A stretch of 58,369 nt of DNA from Porphyromonas sp. oral taxon 278 str. W7784 (GTDB lineage Bacteria > Bacteroidota > Bacteroidia > Bacteroidales > Porphyromonadaceae): the NCBI RefSeq assembly GCF_000467855.2, contig NZ_KI259230.1, positions 107,320-165,688 of the forward strand, given 5' to 3'. The translations under genes and the position numbers were made by a program. This document shows positions 27,901 through 38,500 of this stretch, one piece after another (the first letter of the stretch is position 1; the number at the start of each line of letters is the position of its first letter). The notes under the pieces are model-generated. The model was not told where the DNA came from and searched no databases. It saw only the letters and a program-made list of their open reading frames with translations.

Positions 27901-29743
27901 GGACAAGAAGCTCGGGCACTTCACCTCCTCGCTCTTCTATGAGCCTCGTAGTGGCGACTCACATTATATCACGGCGGATATCGGCTACAACGGCCAGTCG
28001 GCGATGACGATCGACGGGATCTATCACCCACGGGAGAAGACTTCCCCACTGAGTGGTACGCTGACGCTCAACGCCTTCCCTCTGGAGCTGGCCAATCCCT
28101 TCCTAGTAGCTAATGCCACCTCGCTCAAGGGGACGGCAGAGGGCTCTATCCGCCTCTCGGGGAAGCTCACTGAGCCCCTCCTCTCAGGGAAGATGAATCT
28201 CTCGGATGCCATGGTGCATCTCGACTCCTACGGGATGCACCTCGTCCTGGACTCCATGCCTGTACGTATGGAGAACTCCGATATTTACTTCGATCACTAC
28301 GCCGTCCGCCCTTCGGTGGATACCAAGAAGGCGATCTACCTCGACGGCTCGATACGCAAGAGCACGACGCCTCAGGCTACTGCCTCGCTCCGCATCACCT
28401 CCGATGAGCTCACCCTGCTGGATGAGCCCCGTCCTCGTAGGGATGATCAGCTCCTCTATGGGCGCATCATCGCCTCGACGAACATGAACGTATCGGGCCC
28501 GATGACTGCGCTCCGTGTACGTGGGGGGATCAATGTCCTCAGTGGGACCAGCTGCACCTATATCCTACGTGAAGACCCGCTGAAGACAGGAGAGCAGAGC
28601 GATGAGCTGGTACAGTTCGTAGACTTCTCCGATACCCTCTTCACCAAGAGCCCCGAGGTCGTCCCACCTACCCTCGGTGGGCTGGATGTCAACCTCACCA
28701 TCCATGTCGACCCCTCGGTGCGTATCGGTGCTGACCTTACGGCCGATGGCGCCGACTACCTCCATGCCCAAGGAGGGGGGACGCTCCACTTCACCTATCC
28801 GCCCTATGGGGAGATGAGTATGACGGGACGCTACGAGATGAGTGGGGGAGGCGAACTGAGCTATACCCTGCCCGTCGTGGGGAACAAGCGCTTCACTATC
28901 TCCCCGACGAGCACCCTCTCCTGGTACGGCTCGATATCCAACCCTTACCTCGACTTCTCTGCTGTCAACAAGGTCAAGGCTACGGTCACCTCGTCCTCGG
29001 GATCTTCCGAGCGTGTGAACTTTAATGTCAGCATCGAGATCAAGGACTACGTCAGTCGGATGAACCTCGGCTTCTCCCTCGCTGCTCCGGAGAACCTCTC
29101 CATGCAGAATACCCTCTCCACGATGACCAAGGAGGAGCAGAGCAAGCAGGCCATTGCCCTCATGGCCACGGGTATCTATCTCGGTAGTGGCACGGGAGCG
29201 GGCAACCTCAATCTCAACTCTGCCCTGACCTCCCTCCTGCAGTCCCAGATCAATAAGGCAGCGGGCAAGCTCCTGCAGGGTACCGACCTCAGCCTCGGGA
29301 TGGACCACTATGATGGCTCCTCAGGTGAGGCCGCCCGCACCGACTATACCTACAGCTTCAGCCGTCGCTTCTACAACGATCGCATCCGCATCATCGTCGG
29401 GGGTAAGGTGCAGAGTGGGGCAGGAGCGCCGAACCAAGGACAGACCTTCCTCGACAATGTCTCCCTACAGTACCAGCTCGACAAGTCGGGAGAGCAGTAC
29501 CTCAGCCTCTATCACAAGCGGGTCACGGACAATATCCTCGAGGGGGAATTCTCCGAGACGGGGGTCGGGTATGTCCTCCGACGCAAGCTCTCGAGCCTCC
29601 GTGACCTCTTCCACTTCCGAGCGAAGAAGGTGAAGCGGGATACGCTCCCCAAGACCTCCATCCAGGAGTGGCGACTCGGTGGCGATACGACGACGGTACA
29701 CTCTACGGATTCTACTCCGGTCGTTCGTCTCCAGAGTAAGTGA
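24959..29743 (+). CDS. tamB: Translocation and assembly module protein TamB (DUF490)
   Basis: From ATG 24959 (a TTG lies 21 bp upstream in frame) the product has 1594 residues. It has one N-terminal membrane anchor (ILWGLLLTPIVLVLLVSLLLYV) followed by an AsmA-like start and a very long run of beta-strands expected to form a hydrophobic groove. The C-terminal 350 residues match the TamB/DUF490 domain: LDVNLTIHVDPSVRIGADL, ISNPYLDFSAVNKV and EEQSKQAIALMATGIYL. TamB spans the periplasm and works with a BamA-family barrel in outer-membrane protein insertion or phospholipid transport. Its partner gene, tamL, begins 30 bp downstream. It is about 37 bp after fcl, so it may be read from the gmd promoter. 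Confidence 0.93.
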   Translation: MSRRTKYLKRILWGLLLTPIVLVLLVSLLLYVPPVQNFVVHRLASYLSEQTGMKITLDRIHLSFPLDLSIEGLDVVRAPGDTLLSVGELSLSPSLRPLLDKQIEVPHITLDRFALNYTDSTGLSTVRARLPKASVEELYVDLEKERVDLSRLVTRGGSVSYTSTDTTKKEDDSEPLRWLIRAGEVDLQSTRIDVAMPLDSLFIGADVTRLRLDRGEADLEKMRFQIARARIEGRELSYAVDRTPPRTPYFDASHIHLRDIYLEGESIDSEGMRLSLLLSRAQFNERSGLKLHHLSGRYEMDSLGMCLDDFILDTDGSSMQGALTMPWSVLRSDPKAGIELTMKASLGTRDLLLLSYSALDDLPEGKKLLTAITRRQLLAPIRLSLETHGTLSALELAEADLHWPDVVRLSLKGYLTSLLDEHRRSGRLRLTGQVGAKAQTLLSLVSPELARDYRIPSPMTLSGEVDIRRGVYKGDLKAVEGSGQVALKGHFTEATKSYGLSLKAKGLDLRHFMPRDSIGRLSLELDAEGRGFDPLSPRTRLSLRGRVHEASWGSTTLHDVTLDGSLKDGNLGLSLNSMNPGANFSLQLDGIFSRQGFTTGIGLDLVELDLQRLGFSDTPLSVKLRLEGELRSDMKETHSFTAAADGISFVLGGERLAPPRADLQLSTSPEDMHAELTSGDMKASLHVGAGPTSTQKQLTKLMDETLQQVRLITSGKSATKYLEDLVVHLPTSTLSLTMGKDNPLRYYLADQHVALGSLSMKLETSPREGISGTLALSDLRVDTLRINSAQLNLSTERQTIARGDSLSLVLFGTVMKSRYRSQEGFTISTDLRTSLQSGHLDFSWQDERGEVRHTAEVEGSWSGEAYQLHFIGDRLRLAYNDYKINPENSLSLRKKDYFLLGSLQLAGEKRGEFSLLAEESTPGVQDITLGIHKLCLEDYRSLGLPDIGGIFFGDVHYQRKGDLSQQPTISGDLSISDLRYEDKKLGHFTSSLFYEPRSGDSHYITADIGYNGQSAMTIDGIYHPREKTSPLSGTLTLNAFPLELANPFLVANATSLKGTAEGSIRLSGKLTEPLLSGKMNLSDAMVHLDSYGMHLVLDSMPVRMENSDIYFDHYAVRPSVDTKKAIYLDGSIRKSTTPQATASLRITSDELTLLDEPRPRRDDQLLYGRIIASTNMNVSGPMTALRVRGGINVLSGTSCTYILREDPLKTGEQSDELVQFVDFSDTLFTKSPEVVPPTLGGLDVNLTIHVDPSVRIGADLTADGADYLHAQGGGTLHFTYPPYGEMSMTGRYEMSGGGELSYTLPVVGNKRFTISPTSTLSWYGSISNPYLDFSAVNKVKATVTSSSGSSERVNFNVSIEIKDYVSRMNLGFSLAAPENLSMQNTLSTMTKEEQSKQAIALMATGIYLGSGTGAGNLNLNSALTSLLQSQINKAAGKLLQGTDLSLGMDHYDGSSGEAARTDYTYSFSRRFYNDRIRIIVGGKVQSGAGAPNQGQTFLDNVSLQYQLDKSGEQYLSLYHKRVTDNILEGEFSETGVGYVLRRKLSSLRDLFHFRAKKVKRDTLPKTSIQEWRLGGDTTTVHSTDSTPVVRLQSK

Positions 29744-29773
29744 TCCCCCTCCCTTAGCCTCCTACTAGTCCCT

Positions 29774-32362
29774 ATGAACCGCCTCGATATATCCCCGCAT
29801 CATAGCCCGATCATGGGTCGCATCAGCGACCCATGCATGCCCCCCTCGACCGACCCATACATGGGTCGGTCGGGTGACCCATGCATGGGGTCCTCTGCAC
29901 CCCCATCTAGGGGTCAAAGCACGCACCATCATACTCCACTCCTTCGCTCGGCTTTTGCCCTCCTTGGGTTCTTCATACTCCTCTCCCTCGGAGGGTGCTC
30001 CCTGAGGCAGTATCAGACGGAAGATGATCAGCTCTACATCGGGATACGCAAGATCGAGGTCGTCGATCGTCCCAAGGGCTCCTATGCCGACCGAGTCATC
30101 GCTACCGCCGAAGAGCGCCTCGGCTATGCCCCCAATGGATCGGTCTTCGGCAGTAGCTCCCTTCGCTTCCCCTTCCCCCTCTTGGGTCCCTCGATCCACA
30201 TGCGTTTCGCTGAGGACTCGACGTTCGTAGGCAATCTGATCCGACGCCTCACCCCTCGTCCTGTCTGGATGCGTGAGGTCAGTCCCAGCCTGCGTGCCAA
30301 GGTCGCCCAGCAGACCTTGAGAGCCTTCGGCTACCTCTCGGCTGAGGTTCGTTCGGAGATCATCCCCGAGAAGGCAGACTCCCTACAGGCTCGGGTGGAC
30401 TACAAGCTTGACCTAGGACCCCTCTACCTGCTGGATAGTATACGCTACTTCCCTCGGGTGTACATCCGCCCAGGGCGCTACTTCTATCACCATCGTCTGA
30501 GTGCTCTACAGCGGGGGCGCCCCTTCTCGCTAGAGGCTCTCGAGGATGACCGCACGATAGCACGAGCCTTCCTGAGAGAGCATGGCTACTACTACCTCAA
30601 GCCTGAGCACATCACCTACGAGGCCGATACGCTCATCTCTCCACGCAAGGTGTGGCTTCGTACCGTCCTCTCTCCTAGCACTCCTCCCGAGGCCCTTCGT
30701 CAGTGGAAGCTCGGTCGGGTCATGCTCCGTCAGCTCCCAGAGGATGCCGAGTCGTCTACGACCCTTGCCACGGATAGCGTCGCTCTCTCCGACAGCGTGA
30801 TGCTCTACTATTCGGGGCGTCCGATCGTCCGCCCTGGTGTCCTCAAGACTCGGATCAGGATGAAGCAGGGACAGGTATATCGCAGTACCGATGAGGAGCG
30901 TACCCTCTCGGCCTTGACCGGGCTGAGTGCCTTCTCCTCGGTAGAGATGTACTTCTCCCCCCGGGAGGATCTGTCGAAGAAGGCGGAGGTCGATACGCTC
31001 TCCTCGGCCGAGGCTACGGACTCGGTCGCTACTAAGCGCCCTACCTTCTCCGCTCAGCCCGATAGTATCGGGACGCTGGACCTGATGATCCTCCTGAGGA
31101 AGGACAAGCCCTGGAGTAGCTACCTCGGGGCTGCCTTCATGCGCAAGTCGACGAACTATATAGGCCCAGGGCTCTCAGCATCGCTCGAGCGTAACAATGT
31201 CTTTGGGGGAGGGGAGAAGCTCTCGGCGAGTCTCTCTGGCTCCTACGAATGGCAGACGGGGCGTAACCCGATTGACGGCTATTCGGTAGCGATCAATAGC
31301 TATCAGCTGGGAGCTGATGTGGCGCTGACCTTCCCCTCGATTCTCTTCCCTGGTCTGATGGATGCCTACTACAAGTATCCGACCTCTACGAGCTTCAAGG
31401 TAGCCCTGCAGGGCATCAACCACGCCCGCTACTATACGCTCCGCTCCCTCTCCTTCACGATGGACTACAGCTTCCAGCCGTCGAGCCAGTGGAGCCACAG
31501 GATCACCCCACTGAGCCTGAACTATACCCAGCTACTGAGGACGACATCACGCTTCGACTAACTGATCAAGGCTAACCCTGCGCTGGGGCTTAGCCTCCGG
31601 GACCAGTTCATCCCCAAGTTTGGCTACTCCGTCACCTATACCCGCCGTGCCGACGACAGCCCCCATTACCTACAGGTCTCTGCCGAGGTCAGCGAGGCGG
31701 GCAATCTGTCGAATGCCGTGATGAAGCTCTCAGGAGCGTCGTACAATGAGACGAAGACGATGTTCGGCGTGCCCTTTGCACAGTTCGCCAAGGCCGCCCT
31801 TGATCTCCGCTACTCCTACCGCATCAGTCGCAAGTCGACGCTAGCGACACACTTCGCAACGGGGGCGATCTATCCCTATGGCAATGCTACGACGGCTCCG
31901 TACATCGAGCAGTTCTATGTCGGTGGGGCCAATAGCATACGTGCCTTCACGGTGCGCAGTATAGGCCCTGGACGCTACAGAGCATCAGAGGAGAGCGCCT
32001 ACTCCTTCATGGATAGGGTAGGGGAATTTAAGCTCGAGGCGAATGTCGAATATCGTAGTCGCCTCTTCGGCAACTGCTACGGGGCGCTCTTCGTCGATGC
32101 TGGTAATGTATGGCTCCTCAGGCCAGACAGCGCTCGTCCTGGAGCATCCCTCCGTGAAGCGGGCTCTGTCGGAGGGCTCCTCGACGCCATAGCTGTCGGC
32201 ACGGGGGCGGGTCTACGCTACGACCTCTCCTTCCTCGTCGTGCGCTTCGACGTAGGGGTAGGTCTGCACCTGCCCTATGAGACGACCCGCAAGGGCTGGT
32301 ACAATATCCCCCGCTTCCGAGATGCCTTGGGCTTCCATCTAGCCATCGGTTATCCCTTCTAG
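29774..32362 (+). pseudogene. tamL: TamL (lipoprotein TamA/BamA-family outer membrane protein) interrupted by an in-frame TAA
   Basis: The frame runs for 595 codons from ATG 29774 to TAA at 31559-31561, then continues without any shift for 266 more codons to a proper stop at 32362. Upstream of the TAA are a lipoprotein signal (SLGGC), POTRA-like domains and the first barrel strands (AAFMRKSTNYIGPGLSASLE). Downstream are the remaining BamA-family barrel strands: ANPALGLSLRDQFIPKFGY, EQFYVGGANSIRAFTVRSIGPG, FVDAGNVW and a terminal LAIGYPF. Without readthrough the barrel would lack its last third. A lipid-anchored TamA (TamL) beside tamB is the usual Bacteroidota arrangement. The true start is unclear because the first 50 codons contain a palindrome cluster; ATG 29885 would give a shorter leader before the lipobox. 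A sequencing error, a recent mutation and readthrough are all possible. Confidence 0.85.
29812..29924 (+). repeat. Cluster of four palindromes inside the 5' end of tamL
   Basis: Four hairpins lie in about 113 bp: a 10-bp stem 29812-29821/29826-29835 (CATGGGTCGC), a 12-bp stem 29847-29858/29861-29872 (CGACCGACCCAT), a GACCCATGCATGGGGTC dyad at 29876-29892, and ACCCC/GGGGT near 29909-29924. The core GACCCAT..ATGGGTC resembles the GACCYAC..GTRGGTC core of copies A-D but is clearly diverged. The encoded peptide (repeated DPCM/DPYMG) looks non-conserved. Confidence 0.75.
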
Positions 32363-32405
32363 TCTGGAGGGCTTAGCGCTCCTTTAGAAGGGAGCTCCCG
32401 TGTAT

Positions 32406-32449
32406 CGGCGGGCAGAGAGGTGATACCTCCCTGCCCGCCGACGCTTTAC
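32406..32449 (+). terminator. Terminator of the gmd-fcl-tamB-tamL unit
   Basis: A long hairpin (32406-32440) has a 10-bp outer stem (CGGCGGGCAG/CTGCCCGCCG) and an inner GAGGT/ACCTC stem. It is followed by ACGCTTTACT, a weak T-tract. Confidence 0.75.
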
Positions 32450-32452
32450 TGC

Positions 32453-32484
32453 CTTGTTTATTCCCCTATTTCTCTGTAAGTTTG
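32453..32484 (+). promoter_or_regulatory. Promoter of the large T9SS surface protein gene
   Basis: TTG at 32454-32456, 20 bp, then TAAGTTTG at 32477-32484 fits the Bacteroidota promoter pattern. The expected leader is about 77 nt. Confidence 0.65.
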
Positions 32485-32567
32485 CTCTGTGTAACGCACC
32501 GAGCCAAGACCTGATACACCAGTCTCTATCTCGATCCATACCGATCAACTACTAACCACAACTGACG

Positions 32568-35500
32568 ATGAGACGATTCTTATCATCCCTACTATGCCTA
32601 CTCATCTGTGCGCTGAGCCTCTCGGCAGAGATCCTCATGCCTCGCACCAATGGCAAGCAGCAGTCTGTCCTCGTCCGCACCTCGGAGACCTTCTACGATG
32701 CGGGCGGAGCGAGCGCCAAAGCTCCCACTACAGGGACGACCGCTGTGGTCTTCACCCCTCGCTATGGGCAGGCGATCGAAGTCACTTTCTCTGAGCTCGA
32801 CCTAGGCTCTGGCGTCCTCTATGTCTATGAGGGACGCCAGAAGCTCGTCGAGGAGTATGATGACGAGGCTGAGGAGACGACCTACTCCAAGCCTCGTGTC
32901 AAGGAGCTCTTTGCCCTTCGGGGGAGTGATCTCACGACGAAGACCTTCCATGCTACGACTCCCGAGGGAGCCTTGACCTTTGTCTTCGTGGGTGCTAGTC
33001 CCTCGGGTGCTGGGTGGAAGGCTGAGGTCAAGAGCGTCGACAAGCTCGCTACCGACCAGCCTGTACCTCAGGAGCCCGCTGGCTCGGTATATATGGTCGT
33101 CGGGCCTCGTGATGTCCAGGTCGGCTCCTCGCCCATTGCCTTCTATGATGATGGAGGACCAGATAAGAAGATCTCGGAGCAGTTCGAGGGCTCGGTGACC
33201 TTCATCCCTGAGCGTACGGGCCAGCGTATCCAGATTACCTTCGAGAAGCTAGACCTCTTCTCGACCAATCCCGCTAAGAATGACCAGCTCAACGTATATA
33301 ATGGGCGGAGCGAAGACCCCGCTCAGCTCCTCAAGCGCCTTCTGACAGATCCCGTCCCTGTGACCCTCCTCTCGGGGGCGGCTGATGGCTCGCTCACCGT
33401 CTCACTCAAGAGTACTACGGGCGTCCCCAAGGATGGCTTCGTAGCTCGGGTGAAGGCGGTAGATCCTCAGCCGATGCACTTCGTGTCGGCTACCGCTACC
33501 TATCCTAAGGAGAAGGAGCCCGTCGCAGCTGGTGGTAAGGGCAAGGAGCTCTTAGCCTTCACCCTCAAGACCGAAGGGGTCAGTGATCCGCTCTCCCTCC
33601 AGTCGCTGGAGCTCAGTAGCGAGGCCTCAACGGTAGGTGTACTCAAGCACCTCACCCTCTACGCTGGTACTCGTGCTGAGCCCTCGGCCAAGATCGGCGA
33701 AGTAGAGATCACAGGGACGACCATCCAGCTTCAGCTAGCAGAGGCTAAGACGCTTTCCTTCGGAGAGAATAGCTTCCTCCTCACGGGTGATGTCTCGCCC
33801 GAGGCTAAGACAGGGGACAAGATCTCCCTAGCGCTCAAGGCCGTCACCCTCTCGGGTAAGAAGGAGAGCCTCAGTCTCACGCCACAGGGGCCGCCCTATC
33901 TAGTCAAGAACACCCACCGCAGTCATGAGGGGCAGCAGGAGATCCCAGTCTATTCGGACTGGACCTTCACGCCGACGATGACCTACGGGCACTATTCCCC
34001 AGGCAATACCGATCAGGTCACGATCTTCTCTCCCGGTAGGACGGGCGAAGTCATCCAGCTTGATTTCCACAGCTTCGAAGTCCTCTACGAGAAGTCCAGC
34101 CTTGGGACGAAGGCAACCTTCGAGATCTATGAGGGTAAGGGGCGCTCAGGTAAGCTCCTCTGGAAGCTTGATGAGAAGACCATCGGTGGGACTCCAGGCT
34201 TAATCCACTCCTCCAGTGCTGATGGTGCGCTGACCGTGGTCTTCAATCCTAAGGCTACGACCTCGGGTAGGCAGAGGAAGGGTTGGGAAGCTACCGTGCG
34301 TAGCCTCGTGCCTAGCCCTATGAAGCTCGTCTCGACACTCGTAGAGCAGGCCTCCACCGAAGTAGTCGCTGTCGGAGCCAAGGACCTAGAGTTCCTCGAC
34401 CTCACGCTGGAGACTAAGGGCTATCTCGAGCCTAAGAAGCTCGAAGCAGTCGGTCTTCGTCTCAAGGGTGGTGCTAGCTCCTTCGCTCGTGTCGCCCTCT
34501 ATTCCCTCCCTTCGCCTAAGGCGTATAAGGATCGGAAGCTCCTCGGGGAGATCACTTCGCCCGCAAGTGATGAGGTGACGCTGACGCTCACCGAGCCCCT
34601 CGAGCTGAAGGAAGGGAAGAGCTACTATTACCTCACCGCAGACCTCACGGAGACGGTCGAGGCTGGCGTCGCTCTTGATCTCGCCCTCCCCTCACTCACC
34701 CTCTCTGGGGAGCAGACGGCTGTCGCCTCTCCTGATCCCGACGGCTCACGTACAGCCCGTCGCTTCTATTCGATGAAGTCGGGCGAAGAGACGATCTCTG
34801 TCTCCGCTCCGATCACCTTCTACGATGACGGAGGTGCTGATGGTAAGTACACCAAGGGCTTCTCGGGGACGGTGCACTTCGTCCCTCGTAAGGGTGAAGT
34901 CATCCGCTGTCGTATCCATTCGCTACGTCTGCACCGCCTCGATGCCCTCTCCTTCTACCATGGGATGAAGGCCGAGGAGGATAAGCTCCTGCAGAAGCTC
35001 TCGGGCTACAAGAAGGTGGCTGACGAACTGGTATCTACCGCCGCTGATGGCTCTATGACCGTCACCTTCTCCAGCAAGTTCTCCGACTTCGGCTGGGAGA
35101 TAGAGGTGCGCTCCGAGCGCCCTGTCCCTGTGCATGTGGAGTCAGCCAAGGCAGAGGTCATCCCTGGCGCTCGCCTGACGAAGGGCGCTAGCGATGTGCC
35201 CCTCCTCAAGATCGCTGTCAAGCTCGTCGGCGAACAAGGATCTGTTGATCTAGAGCGCTTTGACTTCGCTCCCTTCCAGAGTGCTGGTTCGGAATCCATC
35301 GGTGTACTTCGCCTCTACAAGACGGGTACTTCGGAGACCTTCTCTACGAAGGAGCACTATGCGAGTATCGACCCTGCCGAGGGGACTCGCTTCGCTGGAT
35401 CAGCCCGCTACAGCGCTCCTGGTACTTATTACTTCTTCCTCGCTGCCAGTGTTAGTACTAAGGCCCCTGCGGGAGGGAAGATCACGGTCAGCCCTCGTAG

Positions 35501-38500
35501 TATCACGGTCTCTGGCGAAGAGGTGAAGCTCACCGAACCTCCTACCACGGACTACGAACTACAGGTAGGACTCCACGGAGACTTCACGATCGGCACCGAG
35601 TCGGGAGCTCACTTCAAGACGATCTCCGAAGCTATCGAGGCGCTCAAGACACGTGGTGTCGACGGCCCCGTCCGTCTACGCCTCAGCCCTGGGCACTACA
35701 CCGAGCCCCTTGTACTACCAGCTATCCCAGGCTTATCCCTGACTAATCCCCTCGTCATCGAACCCACGACGGGTCGCCTCGGTGATGTCACACTCGAGAA
35801 CAAGCAGTACAAGAAGGTCCCCTACGGAGATGATAAGCCAGGCTACTTCACTCTGGATGGAGCAGACTATGTGACGCTCCGTGCACTGAGCTTCCTCACG
35901 ACCAAGAGTGAAGCTCCAGCCCTCCTCCTCATCCGCAATTCGAGCCAGCGTATCACCATCGACGGCTGTAGCTTCACAGCGCCTAAGACGACTCAGTATA
36001 ATGAAGGTGATCTAGCGCTCATTAAGACCAATCGTGGAGAGGAAGCTTACCCCAACAATGATCACCTGACGCTCACCCGCTCCAAGCTCATGGGTGGCTA
36101 CATAGGTGTCCATATGGACGGCCTCTCCAATGTAGCCCTTCCCAACCAGCAGGGCCTCACGATCGAGGGGAATACCTTCTCTTCGCAGGGGTCTAAGGGG
36201 ATCTATGTCCGCTGTGTCTCGGATGTCGTGATCCGATCCAATGAGATCCAAGCCGAGGGTACAGCTTCCTATGACTATCATGCCCTAGACTTGACCCTCG
36301 GTGATGGGATCACCGCTCAGGCTAACCGCATCCATCTCGGTGCTTTTACGGGGACGAAGACCTCCGTGCAGGCCGTCTATCTCCGCCAGACTACAGAGCG
36401 AGCCCAGCAGGAGAAGAAGGCGAGTAGCTTGATCAACAATGAGCTCATTCTCATCGCACCCGCCCAGATCCGAGAGGTCTATGGCTTCTACTTCAGCGAG
36501 GCCAATATGACCGACGTCTATCTCCTGCACAACTCCGTCCTCATCTCGGGCGATTACGCCGGCAAGGCCACTGCTCCAGTCGCCGTCCTCACACGAGGAG
36601 GGGGAGCGCTGTCGGGGCTCGTAGTGAAGAACAACCTCTGGCAGAATGCGACTAAGGGGCTTATCTATTCCTTCGCTAAGGCTGTTACCCTGGAGGGACA
36701 CGTCTTCGCAAGCAACCTCAGCTATACGGCTGGTAGTGCCTTCGCTGAGCTGGGTGGGGAGACTCTGGATCTTGGCTCTTGGACGGACAGGGGATTTGAC
36801 ACATCCAGCCAAGTAGCTAAGGTCGACTTTGTAGATCCTGCACGGGCACTTCTGCCACAGGACTTCTCCGTACTACGCTTTGCGCCTGCACTGGCTGAAG
36901 TACCTCGAGACATCCTCGGCGTGGCACGCCCCAAGACGGAGGTATCTGTCGGGGCGTACGAAGAGGCTAAGCACGGCCTGCCAGCCTTAGTCCCGGGCTA
37001 CCCCAAGCCACGATCTCTGCGTGCCGGAGGGGTAGAGCTGGAGGTGAAGGCGACCGACTTCGGAGCCTTCTACTGCATCGCCCGACCCAAGGGTGAGGCT
37101 GCACCCTCGGTGGCTGACCTCAAGGCATCGGAGCTCAAACTGACACTCTACCCTCAGCGCTCTGAGATGCTCACCCTTCCTCCGCTGAAGGAGCAGACGG
37201 CTTACCGCCTCTACCTCCTACCTCAGGGGCTAGACGGGGCGTATGCTACAGGAGCGCTGACCTATGACTTCGCTACGGATGGCCTACCATCAGAGCCCGC
37301 GGACTTCGAAGCTCTTGCAGAAGGAGAGACTGATTTCACGAGTGGTACCTACCACTTCACTGGAGCGACGGTCTACTCCCCTAATGCTCCCTACAAGCGG
37401 ACCAGCCAGCGTGCCGTCAAGCTCTCTGCTGGGGCTACCGTCCGCCCGACCAATACCGTGGCGCCTGTCACGCTATCGGGCTTCTATCTGAAGAGTACTG
37501 CGCCGGTGAAGCTGACAGCTTTGGGAGGCACTACCCTGGAGCTATCCAAGACGCTTCCCTCTACCGAAGGCCTCTGGCGCTATGTCAGCCTCAGGGATCT
37601 CGGTGCACTGACTTCGCTACAGATCGATCCCGAGGGCGAAGCTTCGATGGATGACTTCACGGCTGACCCATTGCCCCTACAATTACTTTCGTGGTCTCGA
37701 GGTGCTAAGTACGGCGAGGAAGTCACGCTCGTACGTATCCCTGAGGGTGGCGTCTGGCCCTATACCTTCCTCTGGCGTGATGCATCGGGCAAGCAAGTAT
37801 CTGATAAGGAGGCTTACACCCTGAAGGCTGAGCGCACGGCTTACGTGACACTCGAGGTCACTGATGCTTGGGATCAGAAGCTCTCACGTGAGGTCTTGCT
37901 CAAGGTGACAGGTGGTCCCTCCGAGGTCGCTACCTTCGAAGACCTCGCTCTAGCACCTGAGAGTGCTTGGTATGGCCGAGATGGAGAGGATCCTGACGAC
38001 TTCGTGGAGGCTACTTTCTACAGTGGTACCTACGCCTTCTCGAATAGCTCAGCTAAGAACCTCAGGACATGGATGGGCTTCGCCTATAGCAATCAGACGA
38101 AGACTGACTTCTCCCAGCTCTTCCCTGATCAGTTCAATAGTAGCGTCGGGCATGGAGTCGCTGACTCGAAGACCTACGGCGTAGCCTATGCCTACGGTAA
38201 GCCCATCGAGGTAAAGCCCACGAATGCTCCCCGAGTGACCTTCCCGGGCTTCTACGTTACCAATACCGCCTGGGTGAAGAAGGTCACACAGGAGGGTACG
38301 AAGATGGGTAATGAGCCCGACAAGCCCTTCCACAAGGGAGACTACTTACTACTAGTTGCTAGCACGAAGGACGGTAAGAAGAGTCTGGAATTCCCACTCA
38401 TCGACTACCGAGCTGACGATGCACGTGAGCACTATGTGATCGATAGCTGGCAGTGGTTCGACTTGACGGCTCTCGGCGAAGTAGAGGAAGTTCGCTTCTC

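Noticed and set aside
31718-32362. Separate small outer-membrane protein gene
   Set aside because: It is the in-frame continuation of tamL after the TAA and contains only the last barrel strands.
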